Shown here one piece after another: positions 1 to 6,865 of a stretch of DNA of 35,595 nucleotides. The notes beneath the pieces are model-generated. The model was not told where the DNA came from and did not search any database. It saw only the letters and a program-made list of their open reading frames with translations. The stretch's first letter is position 1; each line of letters begins with the position of its first letter. This stretch comes from Avoscillospira sp045580485 (GTDB lineage: Bacteria > Bacillota > Clostridia > Oscillospirales > Oscillospiraceae). The DNA lies in NCBI GenBank assembly GCA_045580485.1, contig JAZNNW010000086.1:1-35595 (forward strand), written 5' to 3'. Position numbers and translations under genes: made by a program.

Positions 1-204
1 GAACCGCACTGGATTCCTTGCAGTGAGCGACTGCCAGAGAATGCCAGGGAAGTTTTGGTTGTGGCAGATGGCGAATTGTATATTGCGGAATGTGAAACGA
101 TAAACGGTCATGAACATTGGAGCGAAGTAATAGAATATCGGAGCATAGATAATGTTATCGCATGGATGCCACTACCAGAGCCGTGGAAGGGGGAAGAGGA
201 ATGA
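1..204 (+). CDS. DUF551 domain protein, C-terminal part (continues from 35404-35595)
   Basis: The frame is open from base 1 to a TGA at 202-204. The peptide starts with EPHWIPCSERLPE, has EVLVV after it, and ends AWMPLPEP. This W-I-P/S-x-x-R-L-P ... W-x-P-L-P-E-P pattern is the hallmark of DUF551, a small domain of unknown function common in phages of Firmicutes and enterobacteria. It lacks a start here. The frame left open at the right end of the window runs directly into it, so with 35404-35595 it makes one 131-residue protein. The stop overlaps the start of the XRE gene (ATGA), which suggests translational coupling. Confidence 0.8.
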   Translation, partial: EPHWIPCSERLPENAREVLVVADGELYIAECETINGHEHWSEVIEYRSIDNVIAWMPLPEPWKGEEE

Positions 205-617
205 GCGTATTTACAGACAGACTTAAAGAAATGCTTGATAAGCGAGGGATGACGCAGAGGGAGCTTGCTAAAAAGATTGATAAGACAGAAGTATCCGTCA
301 GTAGATACGTCAGCGGAGACAGGATTCCGAAAGGCCCGGTTATCGTAAAGATAGCGCAAGTGCTTGATGTGCAGACGGATTATCTGCTTGGCAATGACGT
401 ATGGTTCGACTGTGGCTCTGCCGTAGGACCTGACGAGAGGAGCGGTTGTAAGTATTGCAACATTGAGCGCAGAGATTGGACGTGTTCAGAAATTCCAATA
501 AGTCTAGGAGACTTTGGGGACAACTACGAGTTAGACATTTACATCAGCAGGAATAGGTGTGCTATCTGCGGAAGAAAAAGGATATGTGGGTCATCCTGGC
601 TGACCTTGAAGAAGTGA
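201..617 (+). CDS. XRE-family HTH regulator with Cys-rich C-terminal tail
   Basis: 138 residues. Residues 1-65 form a standard Cro/CI helix-turn-helix (MTQRELAKKIDKTEVSVSRYV, followed by the YLLG end of the fold). The rest is different: it has CKYC, a second Cys pair in CAICGRK and a beta-like core. This resembles the small zinc-ribbon phage proteins that end in C-x-x-C-G-R. The ATG at 201 overlaps the preceding stop and has GGGGAAGAGG upstream. Inferred role: DNA-binding regulator late in the early operon, just before the late switch. The zinc ribbon is a reading of Cys spacing only. No catalytic domain is seen. Confidence 0.75.
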   Translation: MSVFTDRLKEMLDKRGMTQRELAKKIDKTEVSVSRYVSGDRIPKGPVIVKIAQVLDVQTDYLLGNDVWFDCGSAVGPDERSGCKYCNIERRDWTCSEIPISLGDFGDNYELDIYISRNRCAICGRKRICGSSWLTLKK

Positions 618-889
618 TAGGCACTTACGGCATCCGAAGAGACGTCAGAGCGAACGCAGCCATCAAGAACCTGGCTGTCGAGGGGCAGATATTTCGATGG
701 ACGTATGTTAAAGATGATGTGCCTGAGAACGATAACGAGGTGCTTGTCTGTGCTCACATCCGTACAGAAGACGGATTGAGGATGAACGAGATCGAGAAGG
801 CTTCCTTTGTTCGGGAAGTCGGATGGATCCTCCACGGACATCTTGATGCAGAATTCGATGTGGTGAAATGGTCACCACTGCCGAAGTAA
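584..889 (+). CDS. DUF551-like protein with N-terminal extension
   Basis: 101 residues from the ATG at 584, which has a purine-rich GAAGAAAAAGG just upstream; an alternative in-frame ATG lies at 557. It overlaps the end of the XRE gene by 34 bp in another frame. The N-terminal 30 residues look helical. The remainder matches a diverged DUF551 (WTYVKDDVPENDNEVLVC ... VVKWSPLPK). It is one of three DUF551-type proteins around the window junction. Function unknown. Confidence 0.65.
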   Translation: MWVILADLEEVIGTYGIRRDVRANAAIKNLAVEGQIFRWTYVKDDVPENDNEVLVCAHIRTEDGLRMNEIEKASFVREVGWILHGHLDAEFDVVKWSPLPK

Positions 890-901
890 GGAATGATTGA
901 C

Positions 902-1288
902 GTGCGAGACTACCAGCGACACAAGAATAACAAGTACATCCTGCCTCGTGCGGTATGGCACAAGACTCTCTGGGAGATCCGGGACTACTACCGCATGACC
1001 GAGGAAGCAGAGAACCTTCTGATCGCCTCGCCATCCTCAGACGGCACAGGACGCAAGGGAAGCATCGGAGACCCAACCTTCGCCAAGGCATCAAAGAGGG
1101 AGCGACTCCTTCGCCGCATTGATGTCATTGACGAAGCAAAGGCGACCATCCCCGATGAATACCGCAAGGGAGTGTGGGACTCTGTGATGTACGGCACGAG
1201 GTATCCGGATGATGCAGACCGCACCACCTATGCGAGATGGAAGAGCCGGTTTGTCTTTGCCGTGGCCGTGAAGCTGGGGTACTACTAA
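902..1288 (+). CDS. putative late transcription regulator (ArpU/RinA-like)
   Basis: 128 residues, small, basic and helical, with the RDYQRHKNNKYILPRAVWHKTLW start and a C-terminal EYRKGVWDSVMYG ... ADRTTYARWKSRFV segment. Proteins of this kind sit just before the terminase block in many Firmicute phages and are annotated as ArpU-like or sigma-like late activators. An ATG at 893 is in frame, but AAGGA abuts it directly; the GTG at 902 has proper spacing and was chosen. The gene is followed by an ORF-free leader with a promoter-like sequence. Family assignment is by position and general pattern and is not certain. Confidence 0.5.
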   Translation: MRDYQRHKNNKYILPRAVWHKTLWEIRDYYRMTEEAENLLIASPSSDGTGRKGSIGDPTFAKASKRERLLRRIDVIDEAKATIPDEYRKGVWDSVMYGTRYPDDADRTTYARWKSRFVFAVAVKLGYY

Positions 1289-1624
1289 GTTGCAACACCG
1301 GGGAAATTTTTTAATGGTATTATGATACCGTGACAGAGTGCGAAGATCAGCCACTCTTCACGGCACAACACCTCTCTGCTTCAACCGAGAAGAGCGGCAC
1401 ACGTTCTCCGTTATGAACGCAAGGGGCGGCAATACCGTCCCTTATTTGTTTGAATATAACCGACACCATGCACACCCCTGCGGTAAGCTGCCGAGTTCCT
1501 TCAATGTCCAGCGATTCAACCGTTCAACCTCCTTTCGGCAGCAGGGTATATCATCCTGCTGTTATGGCGTCAACCGGGCGTCAACCCCAAGGGGTGGCAT
1601 GCGTGTTATTTGAGAGGAGCACAA
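1289..1624 (+). other. ORF-free structured leader before the late genes
   Basis: About 335 bp without a convincing gene. It holds a bulged hairpin (1330-1340 with 1352-1361), a 9-bp stem-loop with a T-rich tail (AAGGGGCGG 1421-1429 with CCGTCCCTT 1435-1443), and two hairpins that share bases and so exclude each other: GCTGCCGA 1487-1494 with TCGGCAGC 1535-1542, and CAGCAGG 1539-1545 with CCTGCTG 1555-1561. A short CCCC/GGGG hairpin (1585-1594) precedes the ribosome binding site at 1612-1619. It may be an attenuator or antiterminator leader, or may contain a packaging site. Confidence 0.5.
1315..1323 (+). promoter_or_regulatory. extended -10 promoter, probable late promoter
   Basis: TGGTATTAT fits an extended -10 (TGn then TATTAT). 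No good -35 stands at the right distance; TTGCAA at 1290-1295 is 22 bp away. A weak -35 with an extended -10 suits an activator-dependent promoter, and the ArpU-like gene lies directly upstream. It would drive the packaging and structural operon. Confidence 0.45.
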
Positions 1625-2245
1625 ATGAAGTTCAGTATCATTATCCCGGCGCATAACGCCGAGGGGCATATCAGCAATGCCCTGGAGTCTATTACGGAAC
1701 AGACCTTCACTGACTATGAGTTGATCGTGATCTGCGACAGCTGCACGGACAGGACGGCAGATATGGCAAGGGAAGCAGGTGCTGTTGTTGAAGAAGTGGG
1801 CTACCACAATGACGGCTTATCCCGGAGCAGAGGTCTTGATTTGGCTACAGGCGACTGGGTGCTATTTATGGATGATGATGACTGGTGGCTTCATGAATAT
1901 GTGCTCGAACAAATCAACAGCCGATTGGACGACGGCATTGACATCCTGGCATTTTCATTCATATGGCGTGGGGTTAAATACGCACAGCCAATGAGTAATG
2001 CCGGGACGCTTTATCCATCTGTCTGGAATAAATGCTGGAGGCGGTCGCTGATCGGGGATACACGGTTCCCGAACATCTACTCCATATCGGACTCATACTT
2101 CCACGGAGAGATGATGGCAAAGAACCCACGCATCAGAACGTGGGATATGCCGATGTACTACTATAACTACCTGAGACCCGGCAGTATATCTGCCCAGATG
2201 GGAAGGACAACGCACGGTACCCGTGCCTATTGGGAGAACGCATGA
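1625..2245 (+). CDS. glycosyltransferase family 2
   Basis: 206 residues. FSIIIPAHN at the N-terminus, ICDSCTDRT around residue 40 and FMDDDD at 81-86 are the nucleotide-sugar binding and D-x-D metal motifs of GT-A family 2 enzymes. It is short, a catalytic core with no membrane segment. The ATG at 1625 was preferred over 1610 because GAGAGGAGC stands seven bases before it. It is the first gene after the late leader and overlaps the next glycosyltransferase by ATGA. The acceptor is not visible from sequence: host wall polymer, virion protein or modified DNA base are all possible. Confidence 0.85.
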   Translation: MKFSIIIPAHNAEGHISNALESITEQTFTDYELIVICDSCTDRTADMAREAGAVVEEVGYHNDGLSRSRGLDLATGDWVLFMDDDDWWLHEYVLEQINSRLDDGIDILAFSFIWRGVKYAQPMSNAGTLYPSVWNKCWRRSLIGDTRFPNIYSISDSYFHGEMMAKNPRIRTWDMPMYYYNYLRPGSISAQMGRTTHGTRAYWENA

Positions 2246-2832
2246 ATATTCTGATTGGCATACCATCAAAGGATAAGATTGATATTGAGACTGCCATATC
2301 TATTGCTAACCTTGACTGGGACGGGCACAGTATTGACTACACTCATGCGGATGGGGCAGGGGTCTATGGAGTAGCACAGGCACGCAACAGGCTATGCCAG
2401 AAGGCACTGGATGGCAACTATGATAAGTTGTTTATGATTGACAGTGACATGGTTGTCCCAGAAGATGCCATCATTCATCTGCTCGACCCTGATGTTCCCA
2501 TCGTGACAGGCGTTGCCAGATACAAGAATGACAGTATGCGTGCGCCAATCTTTAAGGCGCATCAGGATGTAACAGGCTCCAATGCGTGGAAGTGGGACGA
2601 GATACCAGAGGGCAGGTTCCATATCAGCTCGGGCGGTGTTGCCTGCGCCATGATTGACGTTGGGCTTCTCCGATGGATACCACGTCCGTGGTTCGTTTGG
2701 GAAGAGAGAGATAACGGAACCTACTGCGGCGAGGACATAGGATTCTATGAGAAGGTCAAGGCCAGAGGGGTGAGGCCGATGGCTGATGGCCGTGTCAGGT
2801 GCGGACATATCGGCAGGAAGATATTTGATTAA
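2242..2832 (+). CDS. glycosyltransferase-like protein (GT-A fold)
   Basis: 196 residues. MNILIGIPSKDK opens the fold, VAQARNRLCQKAL follows at about 44-56, and FMIDSDMVVP at 64-73 contains the D-x-D metal motif. CGEDIGFYEKVKARG near the C-terminus resembles the ED acid/base region of phage glycosyltransferases. It is translationally coupled to the preceding family 2 enzyme, so the two probably act on the same product. Substrate unknown. Confidence 0.75.
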   Translation: MNILIGIPSKDKIDIETAISIANLDWDGHSIDYTHADGAGVYGVAQARNRLCQKALDGNYDKLFMIDSDMVVPEDAIIHLLDPDVPIVTGVARYKNDSMRAPIFKAHQDVTGSNAWKWDEIPEGRFHISSGGVACAMIDVGLLRWIPRPWFVWEERDNGTYCGEDIGFYEKVKARGVRPMADGRVRCGHIGRKIFD

Positions 2833-2925
2833 CAGGGGGCACCCCTTCAACAATAGGGGGTAGGGGATACCCCAGGGCACCCCATAGCAGGGGGCAGGGG
2901 CAGGTAGACCCCAGGGGAGGCAGGC
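2833..2925 (+). other. G-run-rich intergenic segment
   Basis: This 93-bp gap carries runs of four or five G at 2835-2839, 2856-2860, 2863-2866, 2890-2894, 2897-2900 and 2914-2917, alternating with short C runs. It can form GGGGATACCCC-type hairpins and possibly a G-quadruplex. It ends in AGGGGAGG, the ribosome binding site for the HNH gene. Confidence 0.5.
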
Positions 2926-3249
2926 ATGTCCAGACTGGCAGATGGAAGGCGTGACCCGAGAGGGACGCCGGCATGGAAGAGGCTGAGACTTGAATGCTTT
3001 GAGAGGGATAAGGCAAGACATGCACCTTGCGTTCACTGTGGTCAGCCGATTGACTACACTGTCCAGCCATCGAGCACTGATGACTCATACGAACCTGATC
3101 ATCGCATTGATGTTGCTAGTCGTCCGGAATACGCTTTAATACCTGAGAACGTTCAACCTTCCCACCGCCGATGCAATCGTGCTCGTGGAAAGAAGGCCGG
3201 GATCACCAACCTCGGTCGACGAACAAGAAATTGGGCGGAAGGGGAGTAA
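2926..3249 (+). CDS. HNH endonuclease
   Basis: 107 residues. CVHC at 35-38 and a later Cys at 83 form the zinc-binding part. DHRIDV at 58-63, ENVQPSHRRCN at 74-84 and the closing ARGKK are the beta-beta-alpha metal active site (DH, N, H). HNH proteins of this size near terminase genes work with the terminase in cos-phage DNA packaging. Here it is separated from terminase by two inserted genes. AGGGGAGG upstream supports the start. Confidence 0.88.
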   Translation: MSRLADGRRDPRGTPAWKRLRLECFERDKARHAPCVHCGQPIDYTVQPSSTDDSYEPDHRIDVASRPEYALIPENVQPSHRRCNRARGKKAGITNLGRRTRNWAEGE

Positions 3250-3339
3250 AAATTTTAACGATGGCGGCACGCGCGACATTTTCCGCCGCACCATCATTTA
3301 TCCCTCCAGCAGAATTATCTTTTTTTTAGCCTCCGTGAG

Positions 3340-3348
3340 TGGTAAAAT
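3340..3348 (+). promoter_or_regulatory. extended -10 promoter of a moron gene
   Basis: TGGTAAAAT is an extended -10. The -35 position holds only a T run (TTTTTT about 3320-3325). It lies 23 bp before the ATG at 3371 and inside the late operon, so it would let this one gene be read independently, for example from the prophage. Confidence 0.5.
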
Positions 3349-3370
3349 AGCCACAAGGGAGGTAAAAAAT

Positions 3371-3748
3371 ATGGCATTGTTTGGGAAAAAGAAGAACGCA
3401 AATGTTCCGCAACAGCCGGCAACGCCAGAGGCGCCAAAAGTAATCATGAATGAAGTGTTTGACCATTATACTTTAAACCTGACAGACAAGATGATTCGGG
3501 TTGAACTAACAGAAGAGAGTGCGTTTCTGGGTGACTGCATTATTACAAATGACGGCAATCACATCAATATTGAAAAAGGCGGAATTCTGATTGCGGCTAT
3601 TGGAAAACGAAGCAAGGCATACAAGGAACTTGAGCCAAATATTGGACGTGGAGGTAAGTCGCTTTCGATTATCCCGAAAGAAGGAGAGTATGGGATTTAC
3701 TATCAGGTCAAGATGAAGTTCCCAAAGACAGTAGTAATTAAAAATTGA
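3371..3748 (+). CDS. hypothetical protein, probable moron
   Basis: 125 residues, not recognised. MALFGKKKN and a proline-rich linker (about 5-22) precede a beta-rich domain (YTLNLTDKMIRVELTEESAF ... SIIPKEGEYGIYYQVKMKF). No signal peptide, membrane segment or catalytic motif is seen. GGGAGGT upstream supports the start. The gene is more AT-rich than its neighbours, has its own promoter-like sequence upstream and a strong terminator right after it. That is the usual design of a moron: a cargo gene expressed from the prophage. It sits between the HNH and the ParB-methylase genes. Confidence 0.75.
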   Translation: MALFGKKKNANVPQQPATPEAPKVIMNEVFDHYTLNLTDKMIRVELTEESAFLGDCIITNDGNHINIEKGGILIAAIGKRSKAYKELEPNIGRGGKSLSIIPKEGEYGIYYQVKMKFPKTVVIKN

Positions 3749-3753
3749 CAATT

Positions 3754-3777
3754 AAGGCGCAGAGATGCGTCTTTTTT
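3754..3777 (+). terminator. rho-independent terminator after the moron
   Basis: AAGGCGCA pairs with TGCGTCTT (one G-T pair) around a GAGA tetraloop and runs into TTTTTT. It lies six bases after the stop of the 3371-3748 gene and just before the start region of the ParB-methylase gene. Confidence 0.82.
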
Positions 3778-3802
3778 GTTGGAGTTTTTGAGGGGAGAGC
3801 AA

Positions 3803-5089
3803 ATGGAAATCATAAGTATTCCGATTGATGAAATCACACCAGACCCGAATAATGCGAAAGACCACCCGAAGTGGCAGGTTGAGCAGATAAAGAACAGCAT
3901 TGAACAATTCGGCAACCTTGATCCAATTGGAATCTGGGGTGATGAGAATCTAATAGTCGAGGGGCATGGTAGATACGAGGCACTGAAAGAGCTTGGCTAT
4001 CACGAAGCTGAGTGCATCCGCCTTGATTGGCTGACTGACGAAGAACGCATAGCCTATGCGTTGGCTCATAACAAACTGACCATGAATAGCGGCTTTATTC
4101 CTGAAGCTCTGGATATGAACCTAGATGCGATTGGTGAGATTGACATGAGCCTGTTCGGATTCCGTGCGGGGGACTGGTTTCAAGACAGGAATCGCAATGA
4201 TGATTCTCGGCAAGAGGGAAATGACGAATATAATGATTTCCTTGATAAATTTGAACAACCGAAAACAACAGACGATTGCTACACTCCTGACATTGTATAC
4301 GATGCGGTTGCAGATTGGGTGACAGAGAGATACGGATATGACCGCAAACAGATGGTTCGTCCGTTTTATCCAGGCGGAGATTATCAGAATGAAAAATATC
4401 CAGATGGATGCGTTGTTGTTGATAATCCGCCCTTCTCCATATTGTCCGAAATTCGACAGTGGTACGCAGAACATAGAATAAAATACTTTTTGTTTGCGCC
4501 TTCGCTTTCGTGTATTGGAGGTAACAAGGTACAGGACTGCTCAATAACAACAAACGCATCAATTACATACGAAAACAAAGCCAAGGTCGCCACATCGTTT
4601 GTGACTAATCTGGAACCAGATTATGTAATTATGACAGCACCGGAACTACATGAAGCGGTGCAATCAGCTTCAGATGAATACGCAAAGCAATTCAGCAATC
4701 CGATGCCAAAGTACTCGTATCCCGTTAATGTGATAACAGCCGCAATGGGCGGCTATCTTTCGAAATATGGGCAAGAGTTAAAGATTCGAAAAGAAGACAC
4801 GGCGTTGATTCGTGAACTTGATGCTCAAAAAGAACAAGGAAAGGCCATCTTTGGCGGAGGCTACCTTTTATCAGAGAAAGCGGCGGCAGAGAAAGCGGCG
4901 GCAGAGAAAGCGGCGGCAGAGAAAGCGGCGGCAGAGAAAGCGGCGGCGACAGTTTGGAAACTGTCCGACAGGGAGAGGGAAATAATCAGTTCGTTAGGCG
5001 GTGATGACCATGACCGAACAGGAAAAAACCATCAGAGCAATCGAAAAAACGATGCGAGAATGGATTCAACAACAACTGCCAATATATGA
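3803..5089 (+). CDS. ParB-domain protein fused to an adenine methyltransferase-like domain
   Basis: 428 residues. Residues 1-100 are a ParB/sulfiredoxin-type domain with the EGHGRYEAL motif at 53-61. After a linker comes a methyltransferase-like part: CYTP near 156, RPFYPGGDY at 186-194 and VVVDNPPFSIL around 207-211, the N/DPPF/Y motif of N6-adenine methylases. A classical FxGxG motif is not obvious, so activity is uncertain. Five EKAAA repeats (358-382) form a helical linker. The last 26 residues read through the start of the small terminase gene in another frame, a long overlap for a phage. GGGGAGAGC supports the ATG at 3803. Confidence 0.75.
   Translation: MEIISIPIDEITPDPNNAKDHPKWQVEQIKNSIEQFGNLDPIGIWGDENLIVEGHGRYEALKELGYHEAECIRLDWLTDEERIAYALAHNKLTMNSGFIPEALDMNLDAIGEIDMSLFGFRAGDWFQDRNRNDDSRQEGNDEYNDFLDKFEQPKTTDDCYTPDIVYDAVADWVTERYGYDRKQMVRPFYPGGDYQNEKYPDGCVVVDNPPFSILSEIRQWYAEHRIKYFLFAPSLSCIGGNKVQDCSITTNASITYENKAKVATSFVTNLEPDYVIMTAPELHEAVQSASDEYAKQFSNPMPKYSYPVNVITAAMGGYLSKYGQELKIRKEDTALIRELDAQKEQGKAIFGGGYLLSEKAAAEKAAAEKAAAEKAAAEKAAATVWKLSDREREIISSLGGDDHDRTGKNHQSNRKNDARMDSTTTANI
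4874..4948 (+). repeat. five tandem 15-bp repeats in the ParB-methylase gene
   Basis: GAGAAAGCGGCGGCA is repeated five times almost exactly (the last unit ends in G). It encodes EKAAA five times. The unit is a multiple of three, so copy-number change alters linker length and keeps the frame. The near-identity of the copies points to recent expansion. Confidence 0.95.
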
Positions 5090-5300
5090 GAAACTTCCTG
5101 CGGCTCAGACGATGACTACCACTCAGGGCGAAAAGGTGCTGAAGAATAATCCCGCAACGCAAGAGATTCGGGCGGCATTCAAGGACTACTGCTATGTTGT
5201 CAAAGTCATGGAAGAGATGACAGGCGAACAACCGGCAGAGAGCAAAAAAGTCCTTAAACTTGTCGGAAACTCGAAATGGAAGAAAGTTGCAAATGATTAA
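5010..5300 (+). CDS. putative terminase small subunit (P27-like)
   Basis: 96 residues, helical, with NPATQEIRAAFKDYCYVVKVMEEM at its centre, a pattern seen in P27-type small terminases of Firmicute phages. The start at 5010 has GGCGGTGAT (4997-5005) correctly spaced, so it was preferred to the GTG at 5001 and the ATG at 5004. It ends 8 bp into the large terminase gene. The small subunit recognises phage DNA and starts packaging. Assignment relies on position as much as on sequence. Confidence 0.65.
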   Translation: MTEQEKTIRAIEKTMREWIQQQLPIYEKLPAAQTMTTTQGEKVLKNNPATQEIRAAFKDYCYVVKVMEEMTGEQPAESKKVLKLVGNSKWKKVAND

Positions 5301-6852
5301 AGGCATTGAATCCGCCAGGATCTACACGCCTCCGCTTCGGGAACTGACTCCAGACACCACGCTCGGCTACGAAATCATCGAGTTTTCAGAAAAGGTTTTG
5401 GATATTCGCCTCCACCCGTGGCAAAAATGGCTTGTTATTCACGCCTTCGAGGTCATAGATGACCCTGTCGAGGTCTGGCGGCTCAGATTTAGGACGGTCA
5501 TTGTCGAAGTTGGCAGACAAAACGGAAAGACAACACTAGGGTGCGTTATCGCACTCTATTTTTTATACCAGTTAGAAGTCAATCTGGTGCTCGGCACTGC
5601 ACAGGACGTCAGCAACGCAGAGGATGTCTGGCAGACTTGTGTGGAGATAGCACAGAGCAACCCAGAGCTGTCAGAGTCCATTAAGCATGTGTGGTTCACG
5701 AACGGATCAAAACGCCTCCAACTGACAGGCAATCGTGATTATCGTGTCCGTGCATCCAACAGAAAAGCGGGTCGAGGCAAGTCAGCTGACCTTGTTCTGC
5801 TGGATGAACTTCGAGAACACCAGACATGGGAGGCATGGGCGGCACTGTCTAAGACGGGCATGGCCAGAAAGAATGCCCTCATGTGGTGCATGAGTAATGC
5901 AGGCGATGGGACTTCGGTAGTCCTTCGGCATTTTCGGATGCGGGCGCACGCGCAGCTTGGCGACCCTGACGGGATTGTTAGGGCCCTGGGTGATTCCGAA
6001 CCAATTGCGGACGAATCCGCAGATGGCTCCGCCCTCGGTTTGTTTGAGTGGTCGGCTCCGCCTGATGCTGATCCGGGAGACATTAACGCCTGGGCGCAGG
6101 CGAATCCTTCGCTCGGCTATACGATCGAACTGTCAACTCTGAAGGCTGCTTATGCCGATGACCCTCCGGACGTATTCAAGACAGAATGCCTTTGTCAGTG
6201 GGTCACATCAACCGTGACACCGCCGTTTCCGGTGGAGGCATGGGACGCCGGCAAGGACGAAAAGAGCAGGGTCGCTAAAGAATCGCCGCTGTGGTTTGGT
6301 GTTGACATCTCGTCCGACAGGACGCACACCAGTATCGCTGTCTGCGGAAAAAGGGCAGATGACAAGTGGCATGTGGAACTTGTTGAATACAGACCCGGTA
6401 CAGGGTGGCTGGTCAAATGGTTCCAGAAGGCTGCGCCAAACTATCCAGGTGGTATGAAAGTCGCCCTGCAGAGCAAAGGCTCGCCTGTCGCCTCCATGAT
6501 GGATATACTGGCAGCCATTGACGGCATCGAGATTGTTGAATGTTCAGGGAAAAATGTAGCAGGATGGTGCGGACGCATATGGGATGCGGTTGCCTCGTGC
6601 CTGCCTGATTCAGATATAGATGCAGTTCCGGCTTACCACATAACGCAGCCGGCACTCGACCTTGCGGCGAACATAGCGGCCACCCGTCCTTTGGGTGACG
6701 GTGCATGGACATGGGACAGGAACAAGTCCATGGAAGATATATCCCCGCTCGTGGCTGTCACAATGGCATTCGGCGCAGCCACACAGGTCGATACTGATAA
6801 GTCGAAACTATACGACAGCGTATACAACGAACGTGGAGTCCTCGTTGTATAG
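5293..6852 (+). CDS. terL: terminase large subunit
   Basis: 519 residues. The ATPase half has the Walker A GRQNGKT at 74-80 and the Walker B DLVLLDE at 166-172. The nuclease half has FGVDISSD with its metal Asp at 338 and a later SMEDISPLVAVTMA region. It cuts concatemers and drives DNA into the prohead through the portal. The start at 5293 overlaps the small subunit by 8 bp; an upstream in-frame ATG at 5260 lies inside that gene and was not used. Confidence 0.95.
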   Translation: MIKGIESARIYTPPLRELTPDTTLGYEIIEFSEKVLDIRLHPWQKWLVIHAFEVIDDPVEVWRLRFRTVIVEVGRQNGKTTLGCVIALYFLYQLEVNLVLGTAQDVSNAEDVWQTCVEIAQSNPELSESIKHVWFTNGSKRLQLTGNRDYRVRASNRKAGRGKSADLVLLDELREHQTWEAWAALSKTGMARKNALMWCMSNAGDGTSVVLRHFRMRAHAQLGDPDGIVRALGDSEPIADESADGSALGLFEWSAPPDADPGDINAWAQANPSLGYTIELSTLKAAYADDPPDVFKTECLCQWVTSTVTPPFPVEAWDAGKDEKSRVAKESPLWFGVDISSDRTHTSIAVCGKRADDKWHVELVEYRPGTGWLVKWFQKAAPNYPGGMKVALQSKGSPVASMMDILAAIDGIEIVECSGKNVAGWCGRIWDAVASCLPDSDIDAVPAYHITQPALDLAANIAATRPLGDGAWTWDRNKSMEDISPLVAVTMAFGAATQVDTDKSKLYDSVYNERGVLVV

Positions 6853-6865
6853 GAGGTGAAATGAG

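Noticed and set aside
1290..1323. Standard sigma-A promoter TTGCAA to TATTAT
   Set aside because: The spacing is 22 bp, too long; only the extended -10 is credible.
1338..1613. Plus-strand ORFs in the late leader
   Set aside because: No ribosome binding sites, overlapping hairpins and unlikely composition; treated as noncoding.
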